Below, one piece after another: positions 1 through 9,483 of a stretch of 64,000 nucleotides of DNA. Location of the stretch: positions 42,322-106,321 of the forward strand of contig DXLM01000002.1 in the NCBI GenBank assembly GCA_019414725.1, in the 5' to 3' direction. A program made the position numbers and the translations under genes. Positions within the stretch are counted from its first letter, which is position 1, and each line of letters begins with the position of its first letter. Below the pieces are notes generated by a model. The model saw nothing but the letters and a program-made list of their open reading frames with translations, was not told where the DNA came from and made no database searches. The DNA comes from Bacteroides sp. Lineage in GTDB: Bacteria > Bacteroidota > Bacteroidia > Bacteroidales > Bacteroidaceae.

Positions 1-182
1 CCAAAGGCAGAGGCATTACTTATTCACTTTTGAGGAATATGAATCCATGGATACGTAGCAGTTCACTTCCGGTACATGGAAAAAATGTATATTACATTCG
101 TATACCAGACAAAGAAGGTATGCATTATAATCCGCGTATCATCATCCCGCACGATCCTCGCTGGGTAATAAAAGACGAGTAA
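1..182 (+). CDS. C-terminal fragment of an unidentified protein
   Basis: An open frame enters from the left edge (first full codon at base 3) and ends at TAA 180-182, giving about 59 residues. The tail has a short NPWIRSSSL stretch followed by GKNVYYIRIP and ends in WVIKDE. Such a NPW-L-G-Y-I-P pattern reminds me of the LysM-like tails of Bacteroidetes murein transglycosylases, but that is an unverified impression. Nothing in the visible part is catalytic. The hairpin at 270-317 would end its transcript. The frame is convincing and the product is not. Confidence 0.55.
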   Translation, partial: KGRGITYSLLRNMNPWIRSSSLPVHGKNVYYIRIPDKEGMHYNPRIIIPHDPRWVIKDE

Positions 183-269
183 AGGTTAACAGTTTTCATA
201 TAAGCAGAAATAAATTCTACTTTGTGAGAATGAATATCTAACTGCAAGAAAATTACTTTTCTATCATAA

Positions 270-317
270 AAAGAGCCATATCATTCCTCCGCAATGGAGT
301 TTTTGATATGGCTCTTT
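270..317. terminator. Bidirectional hairpin terminator between the left-edge gene and ung
   Basis: Two 14-base arms (270-283 and 304-317, starting AAAGAGCC and ending GGCTCTTT) are perfectly complementary. A-rich sequence precedes the left arm and a T-rich stretch follows the right one. It lies between two convergent genes and can serve both. Confidence 0.8.
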
Positions 318-385
318 CATTATAATCTCCGTAGTTAGTAACTTTTCAGGGAAGTCAACTCAGCTTTAATGATAGAAAATGTACA

Positions 386-1048
386 TCACCATTCAATCTC
401 TTTCAGCCCTTTACTCTTCAAATATTCATTAGCCTTGCTAAAATGTTTACAGCCAAAGAAGCCATAATCAGCAGACCGAGGAGATGGATGAACTGTCATC
501 AAAATGCAATGCTTGGAAGCATCAATCAGAGAAGCTTTCGATTTTGCATAACTTCCCCACAACATAAATACCAAATTTTCACGTTCGTCACTTAACTTTT
601 TAATAACTGCGTCCGTAAAGATTTCCCATCCTCTATTCCGGTGAGAGCCTGTTTGATACGCTCTGACAGTAAGTACAGAATTCATAGAGAAAACTCCCTG
701 CTCTACCCACCTGTCTAAATTTCCGGATTCAGGTATCGGCTTTCCTAAATCCTGATGAATTTCTTTAAAGATATTCATTAGCGATGCTGGAATAGCCGTC
801 CCTTCCGGTACAGAAAAACAGACTCCATAATATTGTCCAGGAGTTGGATAAGGATCCTGTCCTAAGATTACAACTTTTACTTTTTCAAACGGACAAACAT
901 TGAACATATGAAAAATCTGCGAACCGTGAGGCAATACATGCTCATGTGCATACTCGCTCCTTACAAAATCAGTCAGCTGCCGAAAATAAGGCTTATCAAA
1001 TTCTTCTTGCAAACGCTTACGCCAACTTTCTTCTATTTTGACATTCAT
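386..1048 (-). CDS. ung: Uracil-DNA glycosylase (family 1)
   Basis: Removes uracil from DNA, the first step of base excision repair after cytosine deamination or dUTP incorporation. The 220-residue protein has the water-activating motif GQDPYP (about residues 63-68) and the C-terminal HPSP loop (about 187-190), the two signatures of family 1. The size is normal. Residues after the first motif read GQYYGVCFSV where E. coli has GQAHGLCFSV; I believe this is usual in Bacteroides. It starts 28 bases after the end of the S9 peptidase gene and is probably the last gene of the long minus-strand run. The dUTPase gene dut, which limits uracil in DNA, is also in this window. Confidence 0.97.
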   Translation of the reverse strand: MNVKIEESWRKRLQEEFDKPYFRQLTDFVRSEYAHEHVLPHGSQIFHMFNVCPFEKVKVVILGQDPYPTPGQYYGVCFSVPEGTAIPASLMNIFKEIHQDLGKPIPESGNLDRWVEQGVFSMNSVLTVRAYQTGSHRNRGWEIFTDAVIKKLSDERENLVFMLWGSYAKSKASLIDASKHCILMTVHPSPRSADYGFFGCKHFSKANEYLKSKGLKEIEW

Positions 1049-1075
1049 GTTTATCGTTTAAATTTTATATTCAGT

Positions 1076-3514
1076 CTACCGTTGCGGAATATCAACTGAG
1101 GTTTCACTTTTTCCTTTTAAATGTTCTGAGAAAAAGTCTACCAAACGCCAATAAAAATATTCATTCATATCTCCAAATCCGTGACGCTGTCCGGGAAGCA
1201 AGAGCATATCAAAACGTTTGTTGGCACGAATCAAAGCATCAACGACACGAATCGTATTTGCCGGATGAACATTATTATCAATATCTCCGTGTACCAACAT
1301 AAGATGTCCCTTCAATTGCTTCACGATTTCCGGATTAGTAGCAATCTTATATGCAAATGTAGTATCACCCTTTTCTGAAATTTCCTCTTTCACCCCATGA
1401 TGCGTTTCACTCCACCAACGGTTATAAATACGGTTATCATGGTTTCCCGCACACGAAACAGCAGCCTTATAAAAGTCGGGATACTGACAAATAGCCGCTG
1501 TCGACATGAAGCCTCCTCCTGAATGTCCATGAATACCTACTCGGTCAATGTCAATAAACTTATAGCGTGCCGCAAGTTGTTCCACAGCAGCCTTATGATC
1601 AGCTAGTGGATAGTCACGCATATTTCCATATCCATAGTTATGATACCATTTCGAACGACTGGGATGTCCACCTCTCTGTCCTACGGAAATGACAATAAAC
1701 CCAGCCTGTGCCAGACGGTCAGTACGTACACTCATACGAGTAAACGGATAATAAACAGCTTCTACCTGAGGTCCCGGATAAACATAATCGATAATAGGAT
1801 ATACTTTCGTCGAATCAAAATCATAAGGTTTATACATTACTCCATACAAGTCGGTCACACCATCGGCAGCCTTCACTGTAAAGAGTTCCGGGAACTGATA
1901 ACCAGCTGCTTTCAATTGAGAGAAATCGCTTTCCTGAATCGTCATTACCTTATTTCCATTCCGGTCTATCAAATCAGCGCATGGAACAGTATTGACCCGT
2001 GAATAATTATCAACAATGAAGCGAGCATCATCATCAACCTCTACCTGATGGAAAAAATCACCTTTGGTCAGCTGTTTCAAGCCGCTTCCATCAGCATTCA
2101 CCTTATATAAATGTTCGTAATATGGATTTTCTCCGTTTTCACGTCCGTTAGCAACAAAATAAATAGTACGGGTAGCCTCATCTATTTTCACAACGCGCTC
2201 TACATGCCAGGGACCTTTCGTTATACGATTTTTCAAATTGCCCCGATCATCATATAAATAAAGATGAGCCCATCCGTCGCGTTCACTCCACTGTACAAAC
2301 TCCTTTCCACCATTCAATACATAAATCGGACGAGTTTCCTGATAAGTATTCATACGTTCCTTTACAACTGGAACAATAGAATCCTGTCCGATGGTATACG
2401 TACAGACATCAATACGATGCAAGTCACGGCTACTCCGCGTCAGGAAGAAGCGAGTATTATCTCCCTGCCATACAGGAGAAATAAACTCTGCATCACGCTG
2501 CTTTTGCTCATACGGACGTGCTTCCAAGCCTAAGCTCTGGTTTTTCCAGGCTGACACCTTTATCTCCTTACGAGTATTGTTCACCATATCAAATACATAC
2601 AAATGCTCTTCGGGAGCTTCCATCTCTCCAGGCATCTGATAGCGATAAGTCTCGAGTGTAGGACGAGGCTGAGCAACAGAATTGATAACCCAAAGATCTT
2701 TGACTTTACGGTCATCAGATACAATAGTTACAAAATGCTTTGAATCGGGCGACCAATATCCCCATACACCTCGACGTTTACCGTTACAAAGTGTATCCGT
2801 ATTCAATATACTGTACGGAATGCCATAGCCAAAATGTTCTGTTCCGTCTTTTGTCAACTGAATTTCTACAATTGTGCTGTCTTTTTCATCTTTCTGCGCC
2901 TTCCGGTAATCTTCCATGCTCATACGGAATAAATTGCAGTCTTTAGCATAGACAACAGTCTTTCCATCGGGAGAAACAGAAGCCCACGAAAGCTTTTTCG
3001 GTTCTTTTGCCTCTTCTGTCAGCTGAGTGAGTTTACGTGTCGGATAGTCATACGAAAAATAAAAGACTTTTTTCTCCGGTTTCTTCTTTTCGCCTTTTGC
3101 TGGCTTTACCTCTTGAGAAGACTCAACCTCGAAAGTAAATGTCCGTCCGTCTTCTTTCGCTTTCAGATTACGAATCGGCAAATGACGAGCCTCGAACGGA
3201 TCGTGTACAATTTCTGTCAACTGAGAAGCTAGTTCGTCACGATCGAACAATTGCTTTTTTGTTCTTGAATTCGGGTCTACAACAAACCAGAATGTACCTT
3301 CACTGGTTTTATATTCGAACCAAAAACTATTTCCCTGCTGAAACCAATGCGGATCAACCGTAGTCGAGAAAAGCATTGTATTCAGTTTACTTTGGGTAAA
3401 TTTCTCTGCCTGCAAATACTCAGGCAATCTTTCCTGTGCGGACAACGCCGTAGCACATAGGCACATACCGCCCCAAAACAAAACACTAAAAATTGATTTC
3501 CTCATAACTTTCAA
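1076..3514 (-). CDS. S9 family prolyl oligopeptidase (dipeptidyl peptidase IV type)
   Basis: An 812-residue secreted serine peptidase. A signal peptide ending near ALSAQ is followed by a beta-propeller region (DPPIV N-terminal type) and a C-terminal alpha/beta-hydrolase domain. The nucleophile is in GHSGGG (Ser665), the acid in HGDIDNNVH (Asp746) and the base in GQRHGFG (His778). Enzymes of this family cleave dipeptides after Pro or Ala and probably act in the periplasm on peptides taken up as nutrients. The gene follows rseP after a 77-base gap containing a long hairpin, and precedes ung. The exact specificity (DPPIV or another S9 member) cannot be decided by eye. Confidence 0.93.
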   Translation of the reverse strand: MKVMRKSIFSVLFWGGMCLCATALSAQERLPEYLQAEKFTQSKLNTMLFSTTVDPHWFQQGNSFWFEYKTSEGTFWFVVDPNSRTKKQLFDRDELASQLTEIVHDPFEARHLPIRNLKAKEDGRTFTFEVESSQEVKPAKGEKKKPEKKVFYFSYDYPTRKLTQLTEEAKEPKKLSWASVSPDGKTVVYAKDCNLFRMSMEDYRKAQKDEKDSTIVEIQLTKDGTEHFGYGIPYSILNTDTLCNGKRRGVWGYWSPDSKHFVTIVSDDRKVKDLWVINSVAQPRPTLETYRYQMPGEMEAPEEHLYVFDMVNNTRKEIKVSAWKNQSLGLEARPYEQKQRDAEFISPVWQGDNTRFFLTRSSRDLHRIDVCTYTIGQDSIVPVVKERMNTYQETRPIYVLNGGKEFVQWSERDGWAHLYLYDDRGNLKNRITKGPWHVERVVKIDEATRTIYFVANGRENGENPYYEHLYKVNADGSGLKQLTKGDFFHQVEVDDDARFIVDNYSRVNTVPCADLIDRNGNKVMTIQESDFSQLKAAGYQFPELFTVKAADGVTDLYGVMYKPYDFDSTKVYPIIDYVYPGPQVEAVYYPFTRMSVRTDRLAQAGFIVISVGQRGGHPSRSKWYHNYGYGNMRDYPLADHKAAVEQLAARYKFIDIDRVGIHGHSGGGFMSTAAICQYPDFYKAAVSCAGNHDNRIYNRWWSETHHGVKEEISEKGDTTFAYKIATNPEIVKQLKGHLMLVHGDIDNNVHPANTIRVVDALIRANKRFDMLLLPGQRHGFGDMNEYFYWRLVDFFSEHLKGKSETSVDIPQR

Positions 3515-3524
3515 TATACAATTC

Positions 3525-3576
3525 AGGCACTGATTATATCCGTTTTTCTTGATAAAAAGCGGAATAAACAGTGCCT
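3525..3576 (-). other. Long intercistronic hairpin between rseP and the S9 peptidase gene
   Basis: Arms AGGCACTG (3525-3532) and CAGTGCCT (3569-3576) are perfectly complementary. The inner sequence continues the pairing imperfectly (tttattccg against cggatataa in the minus transcript). No T-run follows it on the minus strand, so it looks less like a simple terminator than an mRNA-processing, stabilising or attenuating element ahead of the peptidase gene. Confidence 0.6.
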
Positions 3577-3591
3577 TTACCTATTTATAAA

Positions 3592-4932
3592 TTAGAATAA
3601 AAATCTCAGTACATCATTGAAGTTTGCCCAAATCAGTAAAGCAAAGAGCAAGAACATTCCCACCATCTGAGCATACTCCAGAAATTTGTCGCTTGGCTTA
3701 CGACGAGCGATGATTTCGTATAGCAAGAACAATACATGACCGCCATCGAGTGCCGGAATCGGCAGGATATTCATAAACGCCAAAATAATAGAAAGGAAAG
3801 CTGTCATTTCCCAGAAACGCTGCCAATCCCAAACCTTAGGGAAGATACTTCCAATGGTTCCGAATCCTCCTACACTCTTGGCACCTTCTTTAGTAAAGAC
3901 ATACTTCATATCGTTTACATAGCCTTTCAAGGTGTTTATTCCTAAAGTTACTCCGGCAGGGAATGACTCGAAGAATCCGTAACTTAAATTGGTTTCCTTA
4001 TAGCTTACCAGTCCACCTACTGCATCTACCATAAACTGTTCATTGGTCTGAACGGTTACCGTATCTCTCACACCTTGACGCGAATAGACCAGTGAGAAGG
4101 ATGCAGAGGTCTTCTTTTCTAATTCAGCCTTAGAACGGAGCTTGCCCATTTCATCCATAAATTCATTCCAAGAATTCAATGGAGTACCATTAAAAGCAAG
4201 CAGTGAATCACCTTTCTGAATGCCCGCTTTAGCAAATCCTCCACCAGCCAATACAGAGTCGACTATATTCGGACGGAAAGTTGCCACAAACATCGGATCT
4301 TCTTTTGCAACATCAAGCAAGCTCAACTCAGGCATCAGAATTTTTTTCTCTTCACCATTGCGAAGTACTGTAACTTCACGAGCTTCTACAATGTCACGAA
4401 GCATATCCATATCAAAGCGAACCAGTTCCTTATCGTCTGCACTCTTCAGAATATCTCCATCACGGAATCCAATCTGCTGAGCTGTTTCATTGAACTTCAT
4501 ACCATAGGTCATGTCTTTCAAGGCGATGTAAGAATCTCCCCATGTATAAAGAATCATCGAATAGATAAACAAGGCCAGCAGGAAGTTCATCAATACACCT
4601 CCCACCATCACCAGCAATCGCTGCCATGCCGGTTTGGAGCGGAACTCCCAAGGCTGAGCAGGCTGTTTCATTTGCTCGGTATCCATTGATTCATCAATCA
4701 TACCCGAGATCTTGCAATATCCCCCTAGCGGCAACCATCCTACTCCATATTCCGTATCACTGTTCTTTGGCTTAAACTTAAACAGTGAAAACCAAGGATC
4801 AAAAAAGATATAAAACTTCTCTACTCGTATTTTAAAAAGACGCGCAAAGAAAAAGTGTCCTCCTTCATGTATAATCACCAGCAACGACAAGCTGAGAATA
4901 AGCTGAAGGGCACGAATCAAAAATGTTTCCAT
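3592..4932 (-). CDS. rseP: RIP metalloprotease RseP (site-2 protease, M50)
   Basis: An inner-membrane zinc protease that cuts single-pass membrane proteins within the bilayer, as in RseA/anti-sigma release or signal-peptide clearance. The 446-residue protein has HEGGH (His22, Glu23, His26) in its first membrane segment and NILPIPALDGGH near the C-terminus, which supplies the third zinc ligand. A PDZ region lies between them. The length matches the family. It follows dxr with a 41-base gap, the classic dxr-rseP pairing. Its substrate here is unknown, and no anti-sigma gene lies nearby. Confidence 0.96.
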   Translation of the reverse strand: METFLIRALQLILSLSLLVIIHEGGHFFFARLFKIRVEKFYIFFDPWFSLFKFKPKNSDTEYGVGWLPLGGYCKISGMIDESMDTEQMKQPAQPWEFRSKPAWQRLLVMVGGVLMNFLLALFIYSMILYTWGDSYIALKDMTYGMKFNETAQQIGFRDGDILKSADDKELVRFDMDMLRDIVEAREVTVLRNGEEKKILMPELSLLDVAKEDPMFVATFRPNIVDSVLAGGGFAKAGIQKGDSLLAFNGTPLNSWNEFMDEMGKLRSKAELEKKTSASFSLVYSRQGVRDTVTVQTNEQFMVDAVGGLVSYKETNLSYGFFESFPAGVTLGINTLKGYVNDMKYVFTKEGAKSVGGFGTIGSIFPKVWDWQRFWEMTAFLSIILAFMNILPIPALDGGHVLFLLYEIIARRKPSDKFLEYAQMVGMFLLFALLIWANFNDVLRFLF

Positions 4933-4973
4933 CTAAAGTCTACTTTTCTATTTTGTAATGTTAATATATTCTG

Positions 4974-6131
4974 TTACTTCATTCCATTTATTACCATCTC
5001 AGCTGCAATACGACGTGTTTCTGCATCAGTCGAAACATAATCTTCGTAAGTAGGTGCAGCAATGAAAGGAACACGCTGCATCGTTTTTTCTATTACATCA
5101 CTCATACCTAAGAATGATATCTGGTCTTTCAAGAACGATGCAACAACAACTTCATTCGCAGCATTGACAATGCAAGGCATATTACCACCCTGATGCAAAG
5201 CTTCATAAGCTAAAGCTAAATTGCGGAAGCGTTTGGTATCCGGAGCCTCAAAAGTCAAGCTGTTACATTTCATAAAGTCCAAACGGTCGAAAGACGAACG
5301 TATGCGCTGAGGATATGAAAATGCATATTGTATAGGCAGGCGCATATCAGGAACTCCCAATTGAGCTTTCACTGCACCATCTTCAAACTCAACCATCGAA
5401 TGTATCACAGATTGAGGATGAACAACGACTTCTATCTGTTCTGGGCGTACACCAAACAACCATTTTGCCTCTATTACTTCAAACCCCTTATTCATCATCG
5501 AAGCAGAGTCGATTGTGATTTTCGCTCCCATGCTCCAGTTGGGATGCTTTAATGCCTGTTCCTTAGTGACCGTCTGCAACTGCTCCATCGTAAACGTACG
5601 GAACGGACCTCCTGAAGCGGTGAGAATAATCTTTTCCAACGGATTATTCATTTCCAGACATTGGAATATAGCCGAATGCTCTGAATCGACAGGTAATATA
5701 GGAGTATGATACTCGTTTGCCAAAGCATTGATCAGCTCACCAGCAACAACCATTGTTTCCTTATTTGCAAGTGCAATAATCTTTCCAGCACGAATCGCGC
5801 TCATTGTCGGACGCAATCCGGCATATCCAATCATAGCCGTCAACACAATATCTATCGGCTGTGACTCTACAACCTGGCAAATAGCATCTGCTCCGGCATA
5901 GACTTTTATAGGCAAATCAGACAATGCTTCCTTCAGCTGCAAATATTTGTCTTCGTTAGCAATAACAACAGCTTCAGGACGAAACTTCCGTGCCTGTTCG
6001 ATAAGCAAATCGACTTTATTATTAGCAGTCAACACATAAGCTTCATATAAATCGGGATGTTCCTCTATCACTTGTAAAGCCTGCGTCCCGATAGAACCAG
6101 TAGAACCTAATATTGCTATTTGTTTCTTCAT
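4974..6131 (-). CDS. dxr: 1-deoxy-D-xylulose-5-phosphate reductoisomerase
   Basis: Converts DXP to 2-C-methyl-D-erythritol 4-phosphate with NADPH, the committed step of the MEP isoprenoid pathway. The 385-residue protein begins with the nucleotide-binding sequence ILGSTGSIGTQAL and contains the metal- and substrate-binding stretches VDSEHSAIFQ and SGGPFRTF, with NEVVVASFL towards the C-terminus. It begins 2 bases after the M23 peptidase stop, so translation is probably coupled. ispF, further along the same pathway, is at 27.4-27.9 kb. DXR is the target of fosmidomycin. Confidence 0.98.
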   Translation of the reverse strand: MKKQIAILGSTGSIGTQALQVIEEHPDLYEAYVLTANNKVDLLIEQARKFRPEAVVIANEDKYLQLKEALSDLPIKVYAGADAICQVVESQPIDIVLTAMIGYAGLRPTMSAIRAGKIIALANKETMVVAGELINALANEYHTPILPVDSEHSAIFQCLEMNNPLEKIILTASGGPFRTFTMEQLQTVTKEQALKHPNWSMGAKITIDSASMMNKGFEVIEAKWLFGVRPEQIEVVVHPQSVIHSMVEFEDGAVKAQLGVPDMRLPIQYAFSYPQRIRSSFDRLDFMKCNSLTFEAPDTKRFRNLALAYEALHQGGNMPCIVNAANEVVVASFLKDQISFLGMSDVIEKTMQRVPFIAAPTYEDYVSTDAETRRIAAEMVINGMK

Positions 6132-6133
6132 AA

Positions 6134-6997
6134 TTAAAATACCACGTACTTTTCTGGATTAATAGGATTTCCCTTATGCCATAATTCAAAATGCAGATGA
6201 GGCTGATTATCTTCTGTTTCCGACTGTCCTATTAAAGCAATCACCTCTCCACCTTTGACTTTTTCACCCTCGTGTTTCATCAGTGAACCACAATGTTTAT
6301 ATACAGAAATAAAATTCTGCGGATGCTGTATTTGTATTACATACCCCCACTCTGCCGTATAAGCAGACATGATAACAGTACCATCGAGGGTAGCAAGAAT
6401 ACTTTCATTAGGACTTGCTGTCAAATCGATCCCGAAATGACGCTTCTCCGGACTAAATCCCGCAGACATCACACCACGCAACGGGCGGTAAAATATCAAT
6501 CCCGCAGCATCGCGCACATCAGTTACAGCTGTCAGATTATATCTTTCTTTTTCTTCATACTGCTTACGGAACTCCTCTTCTTCTTTAGAGCGCTCCATCA
6601 GTTTTTCAGCACGAAGATCGGTCAGCGAATCAATAGACTGAACCGTATCCGCCTTAACTTGTCCACTCAAGATATCCTGAATATTCATCACATAACGGCT
6701 CTGGCGTTCAAGAGCAGCCTGTAGCGAATCCGCCCGTAAGGCATTGGCAACGATCTGAGAACGGACTTCACTGTTCATATATCCGGGAAGATAGTTTCGC
6801 AGCGGAGTAAAAGCAATAATGGCAGCTGCTATCAGAAAAATTACTGTACATACTGACAACAGCACAGACAAGCCGTTCAACTTAGACACATGAATGCCCA
6901 CTACCTCTTCCAAGGTATTTTCATTGATAATAGTCAGTTTATATTTAAACTTAATATTATGCCAAAAAGCTTTACGACCTTTTCTTGTCTTTCTCAT
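6134..6997 (-). CDS. Membrane-anchored M23 (LytM) peptidoglycan endopeptidase
   Basis: A 287-residue protein with a basic cytoplasmic start, one membrane segment (about residues 45-65), a short charged helical region and a C-terminal LytM domain. The zinc and catalytic residues are all present: HFGIDL, YKHCG and HLHFE. It should therefore be an active cross-bridge peptidase facing the periplasm. This contrasts with the EnvC-like protein at 38.7 kb, whose motifs are degenerate. It sits between rimM (10-base gap) and dxr (2-base gap). Its substrate and regulation are not evident. Confidence 0.93.
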   Translation of the reverse strand: MRKTRKGRKAFWHNIKFKYKLTIINENTLEEVVGIHVSKLNGLSVLLSVCTVIFLIAAAIIAFTPLRNYLPGYMNSEVRSQIVANALRADSLQAALERQSRYVMNIQDILSGQVKADTVQSIDSLTDLRAEKLMERSKEEEEFRKQYEEKERYNLTAVTDVRDAAGLIFYRPLRGVMSAGFSPEKRHFGIDLTASPNESILATLDGTVIMSAYTAEWGYVIQIQHPQNFISVYKHCGSLMKHEGEKVKGGEVIALIGQSETEDNQPHLHFELWHKGNPINPEKYVVF

Positions 6998-7007
6998 TAT
7001 CTTATGT

Positions 7008-7520
7008 TTATTCCAACAATCCGTCCGGTATATCTACTTTCAGAACTCTGTTCTCTCTATCCAAATCGATAATAAATTCCTCGTGGGCAGGAAGCAAAAG
7101 TTCGTCACCGTCTTTTTCTATGACAAACAAAACATTCATCGTAGAATCATCAACGGCAACAATTTCCCCCAAACAGCCATGATGAATATCCTCAACCTGG
7201 AATCCCGTAAAGAAATTCCAAGAAGTAATTTCATCTTGCTCATCCATGTATTTTTTAGGGAAATAAACCTCCACATTAGTCAGCATCCGTGCGCGTTCGG
7301 CTGTTTCAATTCCTTCAAATTTTACCAAAGCTACATCATCCGAACGGAAACGATATTCTTCTATAAAAAACGGAACCAAGATGCCATCCAGCAACAATAC
7401 CAGATAATCGCACTCTACACGATCGAAAATATCATCGTTGAATGTAAAAGATACTTCTCCTTTAATACCGTGAGGTTTGTTTATCACCCCGATTTTATAT
7501 ACTTCTTCTTTCTTAATCAT
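7008..7520 (-). CDS. rimM: Ribosome maturation factor RimM
   Basis: Binds ribosomal protein S19 and helps 16S rRNA processing during 30S assembly. The 170-residue protein opens with IGVINKPHGIKGEV, the RimM N-terminal signature, and ends in a PRC-barrel with LLPAHEEFIIDLD and VDIPDGLLE. The size is typical. It is 4 bases downstream of murA and 10 bases upstream of the M23 peptidase, clearly inside the same operon. It is not next to trmD or rplS, its partners in many Proteobacteria. Confidence 0.96.
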   Translation of the reverse strand: MIKKEEVYKIGVINKPHGIKGEVSFTFNDDIFDRVECDYLVLLLDGILVPFFIEEYRFRSDDVALVKFEGIETAERARMLTNVEVYFPKKYMDEQDEITSWNFFTGFQVEDIHHGCLGEIVAVDDSTMNVLFVIEKDGDELLLPAHEEFIIDLDRENRVLKVDIPDGLLE

Positions 7521-7524
7521 AAAC

Positions 7525-8832
7525 TTACTCTATTCGGGTAATACGAGCACCTAAAGCTGTCAAACGCTGTTCTATATTTTGATAGCCTCTATCTATCTGC
7601 TCTATATTATGAATACGGCTGATGCCTTCTGCACTCAGCGCAGCTATTAACAATGCGATTCCTGCACGTATGTCAGGCGAAGTCATATTGCCTCCTCTTA
7701 AACGGAAGTTATGATCATGTCCGATGACAACTGCACGATGAGGATCACAAAGAATGATCTGTGCACCCATGTCAATCAACTTATCGACAAAGAACAGACG
7801 GCTTTCAAACATTTTCTGATGAATCAATACGCTTCCTTTAGCCTGAGTAGCTACCACGAGCATCACACTCAACAAGTCGGGAGTCAGTCCCGGCCAGGGA
7901 GCATCAGCTATTGTCATAATCGATCCGTCGATAAAGGATTCAATCTCATAATGATCCTGTTGAGGTACAAATATATCATCACCTCGCTGTTCCAGACGGA
8001 TACCCAAGCGGCGGAAGCTATCAGGAATGATTCCCAGATTTTCGTAAGATACATTTTTGATAGTGACCTCACTGGATGTCATGGCTGCCATTCCGATAAA
8101 GCTTCCCACTTCAATCATATCTGGCAATACATGGTGCGTACATCCTTTGAGACTTTTCACACCTTCGATAGTCAGCAAATTGGAAGCAATACCTGTAATC
8201 TTGGCTCCCATGCTATTCAGCATCTTACATAACTGCTGCAAATAAGGTTCGCATGCAGCATTATAAATCGTAGTTTTTCCTTCAGCCAGTACAGCCGCCA
8301 TAATAATATTTGCCGTACCTGTTACAGAAGCCTCATCAAGCAACATATACGTTCCTTCCAAGTGGCTGGCAGTTATTTTAAAAACGCCATTCACTGCATC
8401 GTAGTTGAACGAAGCTCCCAGTTTCTGAATTCCCAGAAAGTGAGTATCCAAACGGCGGCGACCTATTTTATCTCCTCCCGGCTTGGCTATCATAGCTTGT
8501 CCAAAACGAGCAACCAAAGGACCTACCAGCATGACAGAGCCACGCAAACGCGAGCAACGAGTAAGGAACTCTTCACTTTCCAAATAAGCAAGATTTACAT
8601 CATCCGCCTTAAACGAATATGTATCTACACTCTTTTTAGAAACCTTTACTCCCATGTCACGAAGCAACTGAATCAAATTATTCACATCCAGAATATTCGG
8701 AATATTACTGATTGTTACTTCTTCGTCTGTCAATAATGTGGCACAAACCACCTGCAACACTTCATTTTTTGCACCCTGAGGAGCTATTTCCCCATGCAGT
8801 TTGTGTCCGCCTTCTATTACAAATGATGCCAT
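7525..8832 (-). CDS. murA: UDP-N-acetylglucosamine 1-carboxyvinyltransferase, Asp-type active site
   Basis: Transfers enolpyruvate from PEP to UDP-GlcNAc, the first committed step of peptidoglycan synthesis. The 435-residue protein keeps the N-terminal GAKN motif (Lys22, Asn23) and ends with an RGYQNIEQRL stretch like E. coli RGYERIEDKL. The active-site loop reads PGGDKIG, with Asp121 where E. coli has the catalytic Cys115 that fosfomycin alkylates. Asp at this position is a known cause of natural fosfomycin resistance in Mycobacterium, Chlamydia and Borrelia. The gene follows DUF4290 by 18 bases and precedes rimM by 4. Only one copy is visible in the window. Confidence 0.97.
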   Translation of the reverse strand: MASFVIEGGHKLHGEIAPQGAKNEVLQVVCATLLTDEEVTISNIPNILDVNNLIQLLRDMGVKVSKKSVDTYSFKADDVNLAYLESEEFLTRCSRLRGSVMLVGPLVARFGQAMIAKPGGDKIGRRRLDTHFLGIQKLGASFNYDAVNGVFKITASHLEGTYMLLDEASVTGTANIIMAAVLAEGKTTIYNAACEPYLQQLCKMLNSMGAKITGIASNLLTIEGVKSLKGCTHHVLPDMIEVGSFIGMAAMTSSEVTIKNVSYENLGIIPDSFRRLGIRLEQRGDDIFVPQQDHYEIESFIDGSIMTIADAPWPGLTPDLLSVMLVVATQAKGSVLIHQKMFESRLFFVDKLIDMGAQIILCDPHRAVVIGHDHNFRLRGGNMTSPDIRAGIALLIAALSAEGISRIHNIEQIDRGYQNIEQRLTALGARITRIE

Positions 8833-8850
8833 AGTACCGGTTATTTAAGA

Positions 8851-9450
8851 TTAATATTTTCTTTTTTGCTGATTATTGTTTACCTGACGACGACGAGGGG
8901 TAAACGTACGCTGTTCTGTCAAATGAAAATCTTCTGCCGACAACTTAATCTTGCCTCCTGACAGTTCACACAAGTCATCCAGAATTTTCTGATCTTCCAC
9001 ACCATCCTTATTCCAATTCTGGTAATCTTTTTTCATATGATTAGCAATCAGTTTCAACAGCTGCTTCTTTTCCTCGCCTTCCTCGTAATCAATCGCAATT
9101 TTAATCATATCCTGAACAAAGCGTCCATAATGACGATAACGGATATTATTCTGAGAATAAGGAATCTGTTCAGGTTTTACTTCCAGACTTTCTTTTTTTA
9201 CAATATCCACCGGATAATCAATATCCAACTTGAAATCAGCCATAATGGCCAGATGATCCCAAAGCTTATGCTTGAAATCTTCTACATCACGCAAATGCGG
9301 AAACATACCTCCCATTATATTAACAATGGTATTGGCACATCGCTGCCGCTCTTCACGATTTTCAATTGTCAGGGCATGGTCTACCATGTTTTGCACACTT
9401 CTTCCATACTCAGGAAGTGGTAATTTTCGTTGCTGGGTATTATATTCCAT
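8851..9450 (-). CDS. DUF4290 family protein
   Basis: A 199-residue soluble protein of unknown function from a family I know only in Bacteroidetes. It starts MEYNTQQRKLPLPEYGRSVQ and has a repeated theme: YGR.VQ.M, a run of acidic and basic helices, then LWDHLA or DLCELS. There is no signal peptide or membrane segment. The C-terminus is basic (PRRRQVNNNQQKRKY), which suggests nucleic-acid or membrane contact. It lies between tsaB and murA with 33- and 18-base gaps, so it is co-transcribed with essential genes. No function is claimed. Confidence 0.88.
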   Translation of the reverse strand: MEYNTQQRKLPLPEYGRSVQNMVDHALTIENREERQRCANTIVNIMGGMFPHLRDVEDFKHKLWDHLAIMADFKLDIDYPVDIVKKESLEVKPEQIPYSQNNIRYRHYGRFVQDMIKIAIDYEEGEEKKQLLKLIANHMKKDYQNWNKDGVEDQKILDDLCELSGGKIKLSAEDFHLTEQRTFTPRRRQVNNNQQKRKY

Positions 9451-9483
9451 ATATATTATCGCAAATTCTTCGTTTTTAGATTC

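Noticed and set aside
6894..7541. A 215-residue plus-strand frame opposite rimM and the M23 peptidase start
   Set aside because: It runs antisense to two clear genes, has Phe/Ile/Tyr-rich random-looking sequence and no start signal.
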